Under the pieces are notes generated by a model that saw only the letters and a list, made by a program, of their open reading frames with translations, had not been told where the DNA came from and did no database searches. DNA of 64,000 nt from Pedobacter quisquiliarum (GTDB taxonomy: Bacteria > Bacteroidota > Bacteroidia > Sphingobacteriales > Sphingobacteriaceae): positions 124,001-188,000 of the forward strand of contig NZ_BMIL01000007.1 of NCBI RefSeq assembly GCF_014642175.1. The letters are read 5' to 3'. A program made the position numbers and the translations under genes. Below are positions 16,427-25,108 of this stretch, piece after piece (position 1 is the stretch's first letter; every line of letters starts with the position of its first letter).

Positions 16427-19400
16427 TTATATTGTAACAGTTTCTAATTTTTCTTGCTCCAAAGCAGCTTCTAAAGAGCGGGTAAGCTCCTTATTTTCCT
16501 TGTGTTCTTTAGACCAGTAAGAATAAATTGCCGGGATCACAAATAGGGTTAATACCAGGGAGAAGGTTGTTCCCCCAACAATCACGATACCCATACCCAT
16601 ACGACTCTTTGCCGCGGCACCGAGTGCCATTGCAATTGGAAGTGCGCCGATAGCGATGGCAAGACTGGTCATGAGAATTGGTCTTAACCTTGCCACAGAT
16701 GCTTCACGGATGGCTTCCTGAACAGACTTACCTTGTTCTTTAAGCTGGTTGGCAAATTCCACGATTAGAATACCATTCTTCGTTACCAGTCCGATAAGCA
16801 TGATGGTACCAATCTGGCTGAAGATGTTCCAGGTCTGGCCGAACAACCAGAGTGAAAGGAAAGCACCGGCTACCGCCATTGGCACCGTTAAAATGATGAT
16901 GATTGGGTCTTTAAAACTTTCAAACTGCGCAGATAGAATCAAATACACCAGGAGCAGGGCCAGGCCAAAGGCAAATAGCGTATTTGAGGAACTTTCGCGG
17001 TAATCCCTGGATTCGCCACCAAGATCAGTAGAGAAGGTGTCATCAAGAATTTTCGCGGCGATCCTGTCCATTGCATCTAAGCCTTCCCCGATACTCACCC
17101 CAGGCGCAAGGCCCGCGGATACCGTGGCAGCAGTAAACCTGTTGTTACGGTATAGCTGTGGTGGGCTGCTCTCTTCTTTAGCGTCTACAACATTATCCAA
17201 CTGAATAAGCTGTCCCTTGTTATTACGAACATACACAGAACTTAAATCCAGTGGATCTTTACGATCTGCTACTTCAAACTGTCCGATAACCTGGTATTGT
17301 TTACCATTCATGAAGAAATAGGAGAAACGTTGACCACTCAAACCGAGTTGCAGTGCCGTACCGATGTCCTGGGCAGAAACACCCAGGTTTTTTGCTTTGT
17401 CTCTGTTGATTGTGAGGTTGATTTCTGGTTTGTTGAACTTCAGGTTCACATCTGATGTCGTGAAACTTGGGTCGTTTGCTACAGCATCCATAAACAATGG
17501 CACTTTCTCCCGGAGTTTTTCAAAGTTCTGGGCCTGTATGATGTAGTTGATTGGCAGACCACCACGGCGGCCCACGGAAATGGTTGGTTGTTGTGTGACA
17601 ACGACTTTCCCCTCAGAATACTTGCGCGTGATGCTCGTTAATTTGGTGGCGATTTCTGCCTGTGAACGTTCACGGTCAGATGGTTTCACGAGACCCATAC
17701 GGAAGAATCCACCGTTGGTAGATCCGCCTCCGAAGCCTGGAGATGTAATGCTGATGTTGACATTCGTTTCCGGAACCGAATCACCGATCATTGTGCTGAT
17801 CTTGTTCATGAACTTATCTGTATAAGCAAATGAAGCACCCTCAGGCGTACTCACGTTCATGTTTATGGCACTGCGGTCATCATAAGGTGCCGTTTCTTTT
17901 GGAATGATGTTCCAGAATAATGCGATCAGGCCCACGCAGAACAGGATGATTGGGATTGCTAACCACCGGCGACCAAGGAACTTGTTTAGGTTTTCTTCAT
18001 ACGAATCGTTCAGCTTTTGAAAGTAAGGCTCCGTCATGACATAGAACTTTGACTTCTTGTGCCCGGTTTTCTTCATCAGGTATGCGTTAAGCATCGGCGT
18101 TAGCGTCAGGGACACGAATGCCGAGATGAGTACTGCCGCTCCGATTACGATACCGAACTCCCGGAAGAGTCGCCCGACAAATCCTTCAAGGAAAATTACG
18201 GGTAAGAATACTGCAGCAAGGGTGACGGAAATGGAAATAACAGCGAAGAAGATCTCATTAGAACCTTTGATGGCCGCCTCAAAAGGAGAGTAGCCCTCTT
18301 CAACCTTCTTGAAGATGTTTTCCGTGACCACGATACCATCATCGACCACCAGTCCGGTTGCAAGTACAATGGCCAGCAGGGATAGTACATTGATGGAAAA
18401 GCCAAAGATGTACATGATGAAGAAGGTGAAAATCAGTGATACTGGTATATCGATCAAAGGACGGAAGGCGATTGCCCAATCCCTGAAAAACAGGTAAATG
18501 ATAAGGATTACCAGGATGAGCGACAGGATAATGGTTTCGGTAACCTCCGTAATGGACATCTTGATGAATTCCGTCGTGTCCAGGGATACTTCCAGCTTAA
18601 TATCTTCGGGTACATCTTTTTTAAGTTGATCGAAACGTTTATAGAACTCCTTAGAGATGTCCAGGTAATTGGCGCCGGGCTGCGGTACCAGGCCAACGGC
18701 AACCATGGGTTTTCCAGACTCACGTAGTACCGTTTCTTCGTTTTCGGAACCAAGCATTGCATAACCCACATCCTGCAGGCGAACCACGTTGTTGGAATCA
18801 GTAGCAATGATCAGGCTGTTAAACTCTTCTGCATTGGTCAGTTTTCCTAGGGTCTTTACAATAAGCTCCGTGTTGGCACCGGTGATTTTCCCAGAAGGAA
18901 GCTCAACGTTTTCACGGTTTAGGGCATCCACAAGATCGGCTGAAGTCAGCCCATAAGCAGCAAGTTTACCTGGATCAATGCGGATACGCATGGCATACTT
19001 GCGCTGGCCTTGGATCTGCACGCTACTGACGCCAGAGATGGTCTGCAGCCTTTCTGAAATAACGTTTTCGGCGTAGTCACTAAGTTCCATAACATCACGT
19101 TTATCGCTTTGTATGGTCATGGTGATTACGGCCTGGGAATTCGCATCCGCCTTACTTACGGTTGGATTACCATCAATGTCTTTAGGTAAACTTCTGGCCG
19201 CCTGAGATACTTTATCACGGACATCATTCGCCGCGTCGTCGATGTTCTTATCTAGGTTAAACTCAATGGTGATGTTACTCGAACCCTGGTTACTGGAAGA
19301 GGAGATGTTACGGATACCATCAATACCGTTGATGGATTTTTCCAGCGGTTCCGTGATCTGGGATTCAATGATGTCTGCGTTTGCACCCGGGTAGGATGTA

Positions 19401-19543
19401 CGAACAGAAACAACCGTTGGATCAATATCCGGAAACTCTCGTACGCCCAGGAAAGTGTAGCCGATGATTCCAAAAAGCAGAATCATAAGGTTCATCACGA
19501 TGGCAAGAACCGGCCTTTTTATACTGGTGGTTGAAATACTCAT
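16427..19543 (-). CDS. RND efflux transporter permease (efflux operon 1)
   Basis: 1038-aa inner-membrane proton/substrate antiporter with 12 TM segments in two repeats. The proton-relay pair is intact as Asp401-Asp402 in ATGLVVDDGIVV of TM4. The N terminus (STTSIKRPVLAIVMNLMILLFGIIGY) and the second-half motif GLVTKNGILIVEFANQL are typical of HAE1/AcrB relatives. The C-terminal tail is charged (KELTRSLEAALEQEKLE). Starts 10 bp after the adaptor gene. Substrates are probably amphiphilic compounds but cannot be read from sequence. Confidence 0.93.
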   Translation of the reverse strand: MSISTTSIKRPVLAIVMNLMILLFGIIGYTFLGVREFPDIDPTVVSVRTSYPGANADIIESQITEPLEKSINGIDGIRNISSSSNQGSSNITIEFNLDKNIDDAANDVRDKVSQAARSLPKDIDGNPTVSKADANSQAVITMTIQSDKRDVMELSDYAENVISERLQTISGVSSVQIQGQRKYAMRIRIDPGKLAAYGLTSADLVDALNRENVELPSGKITGANTELIVKTLGKLTNAEEFNSLIIATDSNNVVRLQDVGYAMLGSENEETVLRESGKPMVAVGLVPQPGANYLDISKEFYKRFDQLKKDVPEDIKLEVSLDTTEFIKMSITEVTETIILSLILVILIIYLFFRDWAIAFRPLIDIPVSLIFTFFIMYIFGFSINVLSLLAIVLATGLVVDDGIVVTENIFKKVEEGYSPFEAAIKGSNEIFFAVISISVTLAAVFLPVIFLEGFVGRLFREFGIVIGAAVLISAFVSLTLTPMLNAYLMKKTGHKKSKFYVMTEPYFQKLNDSYEENLNKFLGRRWLAIPIILFCVGLIALFWNIIPKETAPYDDRSAINMNVSTPEGASFAYTDKFMNKISTMIGDSVPETNVNISITSPGFGGGSTNGGFFRMGLVKPSDRERSQAEIATKLTSITRKYSEGKVVVTQQPTISVGRRGGLPINYIIQAQNFEKLREKVPLFMDAVANDPSFTTSDVNLKFNKPEINLTINRDKAKNLGVSAQDIGTALQLGLSGQRFSYFFMNGKQYQVIGQFEVADRKDPLDLSSVYVRNNKGQLIQLDNVVDAKEESSPPQLYRNNRFTAATVSAGLAPGVSIGEGLDAMDRIAAKILDDTFSTDLGGESRDYRESSSNTLFAFGLALLLVYLILSAQFESFKDPIIIILTVPMAVAGAFLSLWLFGQTWNIFSQIGTIMLIGLVTKNGILIVEFANQLKEQGKSVQEAIREASVARLRPILMTSLAIAIGALPIAMALGAAAKSRMGMGIVIVGGTTFSLVLTLFVIPAIYSYWSKEHKENKELTRSLEAALEQEKLETVTI

Positions 19544-19553
19544 GTTGTTTGAA

Positions 19554-20627
19554 TTAGTTGTTTACCACGGTAACTTTAACAGCTGCATCATTTTTTAATG
19601 CCATGGCTCCGGTGGTGAGTACCGTATCGCCAGCTTTAAGTCCTGATGTGATTACAATCCGGTCTGCAGTTCTGGTCCCGGATTCTACAGGAACCTGCTT
19701 CGCTTTGCCATTTTCAGAGATGAAAACAGTCTTACCTTTTAATACTGGAATGATGGCTTCATTAGGAATTAATAAGGCGTTGTCCATCGTATTTAATGTA
19801 AGTCTGATCTTTGCAAAAGAGCCGGGCAGCAAATCATTCTTAGGATTCTGCGCCAGCGCTTTAATCGATAATGTTCTGGTTTGTGCGTTGATGCCTGGTT
19901 CAATCGCATATACCTTTCCTTTGTAAGTCTGGTTTAAGCCGTCAGTATTGAAGTCGACCTCGGAATTCACTTTAATCTGACCTGAATATTTCTCCGGAAC
20001 AGAGAAGCTGATTTTAACCGGATTAACCGCCGAAAGGCTGGCGATGATTTTATTCGGCGTAAGATATTCACCCATAGAAATGTTGCGGAGCCCAATTTTA
20101 CCATCAAAAGGTGCTCTGATGATGGCCTTTGCAAGTTGTGCACGTACCAGTTGTGCCTGCGCGTTCAAAGACTGAAGTTCTGCAAGGGAAGTGTCGTACT
20201 CCTCCTGACTGATCGCGCCTTTAGCAAGCAATTGCTTCGCACGGTTTTCATTTGACTGCGAGAGTTTCTGTCCGGTTAACACTTGTTGCAGTTGCGCCTG
20301 TATGTCGCGATCGTTAATTCTAACCAGCACAGTACCCTTTTTTACATTACTGCCTTCAGTGAAGTTGATGCTGGTAACCAGTCCGGAGATCTCACTCTGC
20401 AGGTTTACAGCTTCATTGGCTTCAATGGAACCCGTCACTTCCAGCTCGTTTTCGAAGGCCGCGGCTTCAACCACAATACCATTGACAACCATTGTGGCAC
20501 CAGAACCACCGCGGCCGCCACCACCCTTGCCAGATTCGGAGACTGCTTTGTTTGCAGTAATTCGATAATAAATAAAGTAAGCAAGTGCCAGCGCCAGAAC
20601 GGCATAGATGATGTATCTGATCTTCAT
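19554..20627 (-). CDS. RND efflux periplasmic adaptor (efflux operon 1)
   Basis: 357-aa membrane-fusion protein from the ATG at 20627 (MKIRYIIYAVLALALAYFIYY), preferred over an upstream frame-open start at 20654 because it gives a proper N-terminal TM anchor. A Gly-rich linker (GKGGGGRGGSG) is followed by a beta-barrel/lipoyl segment (VTGSIEANEAVNLQSEISGLVTSINFTEG) and a helical hairpin. The second lipoyl half is AIIRAPFDGKIGLRNISMGEY, with a membrane-proximal domain at the end. First gene of the operon; a TATTTTTG box lies 29 bp before its start on the minus strand. Confidence 0.9.
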   Translation of the reverse strand: MKIRYIIYAVLALALAYFIYYRITANKAVSESGKGGGGRGGSGATMVVNGIVVEAAAFENELEVTGSIEANEAVNLQSEISGLVTSINFTEGSNVKKGTVLVRINDRDIQAQLQQVLTGQKLSQSNENRAKQLLAKGAISQEEYDTSLAELQSLNAQAQLVRAQLAKAIIRAPFDGKIGLRNISMGEYLTPNKIIASLSAVNPVKISFSVPEKYSGQIKVNSEVDFNTDGLNQTYKGKVYAIEPGINAQTRTLSIKALAQNPKNDLLPGSFAKIRLTLNTMDNALLIPNEAIIPVLKGKTVFISENGKAKQVPVESGTRTADRIVITSGLKAGDTVLTTGAMALKNDAAVKVTVVNN

Positions 20628-20655
20628 TGTGGAGAATTGTAGTTGGATTAACAAA

Positions 20656-20663
20656 CAAAAATA
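20656..20663 (-). promoter_or_regulatory. Probable -7 box for efflux operon 1
   Basis: Plus-strand CAAAAATA, i.e. TATTTTTG on the minus strand, matching TAnnTTTG, 29 bp before the adaptor ATG. No clear TTTG at the -33 position. No regulator gene is adjacent. Confidence 0.45.
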
Positions 20664-20747
20664 TCTAAATAAGTTAGCAGGTTTGTGTTGTATTAAGTAT
20701 GTTACACCCCTAAATTCAAATCATTAAGGTAGAAACAAGAGAAGTTC

Positions 20748-20755
20748 TATTTTTG
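20748..20755 (+). promoter_or_regulatory. Probable -7 box for the M61 peptidase gene
   Basis: TATTTTTG, 16 bp before the ATG at 20772. A -33 element is not obvious. It would imply a very short leader. Confidence 0.45.
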
Positions 20756-20771
20756 CCCAAAAGCTTTAAGT

Positions 20772-22565
20772 ATGTTTAAAAAAAAATCATTATTCGGGGT
20801 AGTTATATTACTTTCCCTGGGACTTACTGCAAAATCACAGGTTAAGATTGGTTTTGAAGTAAGTTTTACAGAACCACAGGCGCACTATGCAGAAGTGGAA
20901 ATGAATATCTCAGGCATTAACAAGGACTATGTCGATGTTAAAATGCCAGTTTGGGCACCGGGCTCTTACCTGGTAAGGGAATTTTCTAAGAATGTAGAAG
21001 GATTTAAAGCCAGTGCAGCGGGTAAACCCGTAAAATTTGAAAAAGTAAGAAAGAACATCTGGCGTATTTATGGTGCTAAAGCCAACCAGTTAAAAATCAA
21101 TTACCGCGTTTACGCCTTTGAAGTTTCCGTGCGTACTTCATTTGTAGACGCTTCCCATGCCTTCCTTTCTTCAACAGGCATCTTTATGTATCCTGAAGGA
21201 CATCTTAAATCACCAAGCACGGTGAAAGTTGTGCCTTACCAGGGATGGTCTAAGGTTTCAACAGGACTTGAGCCTGTTGCCGGACAACAATTTACATATA
21301 CAGCAAAAGACTTCGATATTCTTTTTGATAGCCCTATTGAAGTGGGGAACCAGGATGTATTCGAGTTCATGGCTTCAGGTGTTAAGCATGAAGTTGCCAT
21401 GTACGGTGGTGGAAACTACGATAAGGAACGTCTGAAAGTAGACATGGCGAAAATCGTTGAGCAAGGAACTGCAATCTACGGCGAGAACCCGAACAAGCAT
21501 TACACCTTTATCGTTCACAACTATGAGCGTGGCGGCGGCGGATTAGAGCACTTAAACTCGACGGTACTTGGTGCATCACGTAATCAGTACAATAACGAAA
21601 GAGGTTATAATGGTTTTCTTGACCTTGTTGCGCACGAATACTACCACTTGTGGAATGTTAAACGCCTTAGACCAGTTGCCTTAGGCCCATTCGACTACGA
21701 CAATGAGGTGTATACAACCAATTTGTGGATTGCAGAAGGCTTTACCGCTTACTACGAGAATAAACTTACACTGCGTGCAGGTTTTAACGATCAGAATGCT
21801 TTTGTAAATAAGCTTGCCGGTGCAGTTGCTGCGGTAGAAAATACACCAGGTGCAAAAGTGCAGTCGGCCGCTATGGCCAGCTACGATGCCTGGATTAAGC
21901 AGTACCGTCCGGATGAGAACTCGAGTAATAACTCAATTTCTTATTACAGTAAGGGTGAGGTTATTGGTTTGCTGATGGATCTTGCCATTGCAAATGCAAC
22001 AAAGGGCGCGAAGAGCCTTGATGATGTGATGAAGGCCATGTACCTGCAAGGTAAAACGCAAGGTAGAGGTTATACAGATGCAGAGTTCAAAGCTATGGTG
22101 GAGAAGGTGAGTGGTATCAGTTTTACCAGTTTTTGGGATAAATATGTGACCGGTACAGAACCTGTGGACTATAAAACTTATTTCGCTTATGCGGGCGTTA
22201 CCGTTAAGGATGATAATGAAGGCAAAAGCACGCCGTACCTGGGTGTAGCCTCACGTAAGACAGAAGGTCGTATGTTCATTACCGCTGTTTCCAGAAATTC
22301 AGCAGCATGGACATCGGGATTAAATGTTAACGATGAACTGCTTAGCATTAATGGTGTGCCTATAGAGGCAGCGATTGAGCGTATGCCGGAACTTACCAGC
22401 AAGAAAGTTGGTGATGTGGTAAACATCAAAGTTGGTCGTGATGGAAAGGTTGTAGACTTCGCTGTTACCTTGAAAGCGAATCCAAGCATCAGACTGGTTG
22501 CAAAGATCGATGAAAATGCAACACCTGCGCAGAAGGCAGTGTTGAAAAGATGGACAGGTATTTAA
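20772..22565 (+). CDS. M61 family metallopeptidase with C-terminal PDZ domain
   Basis: 597-aa exported glycyl-aminopeptidase-type enzyme with a short signal peptide (ending about TAKSQ). N-terminal M61 beta domain (KMPVWAPGSYLVREFSKNV) is followed by the catalytic domain with zinc motif HEYYH (His288, Glu289, His292) in AHEYYHLWNVKRLRP and third ligand Glu322 in WIAEGFTAYYE. A C-terminal PDZ domain spans about 480-580 (TPYLGVASRK ... VNDELLSINGVPIE ... VNIKVGRDGKVVDF). Family members release N-terminal Gly or Ala from peptides. Monocistronic by its own promoter and strong terminator. Confidence 0.9.
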   Translation: MFKKKSLFGVVILLSLGLTAKSQVKIGFEVSFTEPQAHYAEVEMNISGINKDYVDVKMPVWAPGSYLVREFSKNVEGFKASAAGKPVKFEKVRKNIWRIYGAKANQLKINYRVYAFEVSVRTSFVDASHAFLSSTGIFMYPEGHLKSPSTVKVVPYQGWSKVSTGLEPVAGQQFTYTAKDFDILFDSPIEVGNQDVFEFMASGVKHEVAMYGGGNYDKERLKVDMAKIVEQGTAIYGENPNKHYTFIVHNYERGGGGLEHLNSTVLGASRNQYNNERGYNGFLDLVAHEYYHLWNVKRLRPVALGPFDYDNEVYTTNLWIAEGFTAYYENKLTLRAGFNDQNAFVNKLAGAVAAVENTPGAKVQSAAMASYDAWIKQYRPDENSSNNSISYYSKGEVIGLLMDLAIANATKGAKSLDDVMKAMYLQGKTQGRGYTDAEFKAMVEKVSGISFTSFWDKYVTGTEPVDYKTYFAYAGVTVKDDNEGKSTPYLGVASRKTEGRMFITAVSRNSAAWTSGLNVNDELLSINGVPIEAAIERMPELTSKKVGDVVNIKVGRDGKVVDFAVTLKANPSIRLVAKIDENATPAQKAVLKRWTGI

Positions 22566-22580
22566 TACCAACCAGCACAT

Positions 22581-22618
22581 AAAAAAAGCGGCTGATCATA
22601 GGATCAGCCGCTTTTTTT
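22581..22618. terminator. Bidirectional terminator
   Basis: Perfect 17-bp stem (A7-GCGGCTGATC with GATCAGCCGC-T7), loop ATAG, between the convergent M61 peptidase and outer-membrane protein genes. A and T runs flank the GC stem, so it works in both directions. Confidence 0.9.
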
Positions 22619-22634
22619 ATGTGGTAAGATTTCC

Positions 22635-23114
22635 TTAGAAAGTAAATCTGATGGACAGACCTAAACCTGAAGAATCGAACTCTGTACCAGGCGCAAGTTC
22701 AATTGCTGGTTTCCAGTCTAATGAAAGGTTAAGCGGCGCTTCAGCGAATTTATAGTCTAAACCAAGAACACCATCTACGGAGATGTATGCTTTGTTAGTG
22801 TCGTTATATTTCCATTTTCTTGACCCAACAGATCCACCCAGACCGTAGTACCAGTTTAATCCGTCAGCACCTTGAATAGGGTTGTAGATTTCATATAAAC
22901 CGGTTACCCTGAAGTATGAATAACCATCGTTTGACCTAAAGTTTGCAATAAGGTCAAGCATTTTGTTGCCGCCTAAGGTCGTTTTGAAAGTCACACCATT
23001 TGCCGTTCCAAATCGTCCACCGATTGCATTTCTGTAATCCTGGGCATTGGCGGTACTGTAAATGCCAATTGTAGCAATTACAGTTAAACACATCATCGTA
23101 AAAAGTTTTTTCAT
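22635..23114 (-). CDS. Small outer-membrane beta-barrel-like protein
   Basis: 159 aa with signal peptide (cleavage after ANAQ). The mature part alternates hydrophobic and polar residues in short strands (AIGGRFGTANGVTFKTTL, YSYFRVTGLYEIYN, NWYYGLGGSVG, YISVDGVLGLDYKF, LNLSLDWKPAIEL) and ends GLGLSIRFTF, a typical barrel terminus with C-terminal Phe. That suggests an eight-strand barrel-like outer-membrane protein; a specific family or function is not recognised. A TACATTTG box lies 66 bp upstream of the start on the minus strand. Confidence 0.7.
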   Translation of the reverse strand: MKKLFTMMCLTVIATIGIYSTANAQDYRNAIGGRFGTANGVTFKTTLGGNKMLDLIANFRSNDGYSYFRVTGLYEIYNPIQGADGLNWYYGLGGSVGSRKWKYNDTNKAYISVDGVLGLDYKFAEAPLNLSLDWKPAIELAPGTEFDSSGLGLSIRFTF

Positions 23115-23179
23115 AATTTTTTTAATTAAACAATAAATCTGGTGGTTTCAACTCTTGTGCCAGTTAATTCCAACAGCTG

Positions 23180-23187
23180 CAAATGTA
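23180..23187 (-). promoter_or_regulatory. Possible -7 box for the outer-membrane protein gene
   Basis: Plus-strand CAAATGTA, minus-strand TACATTTG, fitting TAnnTTTG. No -33 element is clear, so support is moderate to weak. Confidence 0.35.
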
Positions 23188-23299
23188 CAATAGCAGGGGC
23201 AGAAGGCATAATTAAATAGACGGCTCATTTCGGCTGCAGCTATTTCATCGCGGTGAAGGTACCTCCATACAGTTGATTTTAATACATTGAATATTTTGT

Positions 23300-23307
23300 T
23301 AGATTTG
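23300..23307 (+). promoter_or_regulatory. Probable -7 box for the acyl-CoA ligase gene
   Basis: TAGATTTG fits TAnnTTTG and lies 28 bp before the ATG at 23336. The nearest TTG (23273-23275) is 24 bp upstream, longer than ideal. Confidence 0.4.
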
Positions 23308-23335
23308 AGATACACCAAATATTTAAGCAAATTTC

Positions 23336-25108
23336 ATGGGAACAACAGTGACACGGGTTTTTGATATATTAAAGTATAACATCGAGCAATTTCCTAAAGC
23401 GGATTTTGTAAGTGGAAAAATTAACGGCACATGGAAGTCCTACAGCACCAAAGATTTTTGTGAAACAGTGGATCAGCTGAGCAGGGGATTGGTTACGCTG
23501 GGGCTTGGGAAAGGGTCGAGGATTGCAGTGATGTCGCCCAACCGGCCCGAGTGGAACATATCCGATTTTGCCATTATGCAACTGGGTGCATACCAGATTC
23601 CTTTGTACCCGACCCTTGCTGCTCAGGACATTAGCTTTATAATAAAGAATGCCGAGGTTGATTTTATATTCGTGGCCGATGCGGCATTGCATGAAAAAGT
23701 GAAAGCTGTGATCGACGGCTTAGATTTGCCGATCCGCATTTACAGCTTCGACGAGATTGAAGGCGCAAGCCATTGGATGGAGCTGCAACGTGCAGGAGCG
23801 GCGGCGCCGGAGATTGATCTGGAACCTTACAGACAAGCTGTGCAGCCCGATGATATTCTGACGTTAATCTATACTTCAGGAACCACCGGCACCCCGAAGG
23901 GCGTAATGCTGACACATAACAATCTAGTGCAGAATTTTAAAAAGTGCGCGAAGATCTTCCCTTCCAACGTTCGTCGCGTTTTGAGCTTCCTGCCTTTGTC
24001 GCACATTTTTGAACGTATGATCGTTTACGTTTACTTCTACACCGATGCTGCCGTTTATTATGCGGAGAGTATGGACACCATTGTGGCGGATATCCAACAT
24101 GTGAAGCCCCATGGTTTCTCAACCGTCCCTAGGTTGCTGGAGAAGGTGTACGACAAGATTATGGAGAAGGGCAAGGCACTCACAGGCATCAAGAAAAAGA
24201 TTTTTGCATGGGCTGTGGCGGAAGCGGAGCTGTTCGAGTTTAACAATGGCTGGTTTTATAACCTGAAATTAAATATTGCCCGGAAACTGGTTTTTAAAAA
24301 ATGGCAGGAAGCCTTGGGCGGTGAGATCGTGGTGATCGTTTCCGGCGGTGCTGCACTAAATCCTAGGCTTGCAAGGATTTTCTGGGCTGCAGGTATGCCG
24401 GTGTTTGAAGGCTATGGACTTACGGAAACTTCACCGGTAATTACGGTAAATCACTTTGAGCATACCATGTTCGGCAGTGTGGGCCCGGCAATTGATGGTG
24501 TGGAAGTTAAAATCGCAGAGGACGGTGAAGTGCTGACCAGGGGACACAATGTGATGAAAGGGTATTACAACCGGCCGGACCTCACGGCAGAGACCATAGA
24601 TGCCGAGGGCTGGTTCCATACTGGTGACATTGGTGAGCTGGTAGATCAAAAGTATTTGAAGATCACCGACCGGAAGAAAGAGATGTTTAAAACTGCTGGG
24701 GGCAAGTATGTTGCACCGCAGGTTTTAGAAAATAAATTCAAAGAAGCATTGCTTGTGGAGCAGGTTTTAGTACTTGGTGAGAACAGAAAGTTTCCTGCTG
24801 CGCTTATTGTTCCTAACTTTACTGCACTAAAAACATGGGCTGCCGATAAGGGCATTACCTTCCAGTCGAACCAACAGATCATTAAGGAGCCGCAGGTGCT
24901 GGAGAAGTTCGTACAAATTGTTCAGGACAGTTGTAAGGACTTTGGTAAATGGGAGCAGGTTAAACGTTTCCAGTTGCTCATTAAAGAGTGGACCATTGAA
25001 GGGGGAGAGCTTACACCTAAGTTAAGCTTGAAGAGAAAAGTCATCCTCGAAAAGAACAAGGATGCGATTGAAGAACTATATAGAAATGCAGAAAGTTACA
25101 AGATTTAG
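23336..25108 (+). CDS. Long-chain fatty acid--CoA ligase (AMP-forming)
   Basis: 590-aa adenylate-forming enzyme that activates fatty acids to acyl-CoA. Motifs in order: the A3 phosphate-binding loop LIYTSGTTGTPKG near residue 185, the A5-like GYGLTETSP near 360, the A7 motif GWFHTGDIGELVDQKYLKITDRKKEMFKTAGGKYVAPQ near 425-460, with the A10 region GELTPKLSLKRK at the end. No signal peptide, so cytoplasmic. It supplies substrate for the beta-oxidation operon located about 3.5 kb downstream. Its last 23 bp overlap the start of the gamma-glutamyltransferase gene. Confidence 0.92.
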   Translation: MGTTVTRVFDILKYNIEQFPKADFVSGKINGTWKSYSTKDFCETVDQLSRGLVTLGLGKGSRIAVMSPNRPEWNISDFAIMQLGAYQIPLYPTLAAQDISFIIKNAEVDFIFVADAALHEKVKAVIDGLDLPIRIYSFDEIEGASHWMELQRAGAAAPEIDLEPYRQAVQPDDILTLIYTSGTTGTPKGVMLTHNNLVQNFKKCAKIFPSNVRRVLSFLPLSHIFERMIVYVYFYTDAAVYYAESMDTIVADIQHVKPHGFSTVPRLLEKVYDKIMEKGKALTGIKKKIFAWAVAEAELFEFNNGWFYNLKLNIARKLVFKKWQEALGGEIVVIVSGGAALNPRLARIFWAAGMPVFEGYGLTETSPVITVNHFEHTMFGSVGPAIDGVEVKIAEDGEVLTRGHNVMKGYYNRPDLTAETIDAEGWFHTGDIGELVDQKYLKITDRKKEMFKTAGGKYVAPQVLENKFKEALLVEQVLVLGENRKFPAALIVPNFTALKTWAADKGITFQSNQQIIKEPQVLEKFVQIVQDSCKDFGKWEQVKRFQLLIKEWTIEGGELTPKLSLKRKVILEKNKDAIEELYRNAESYKI

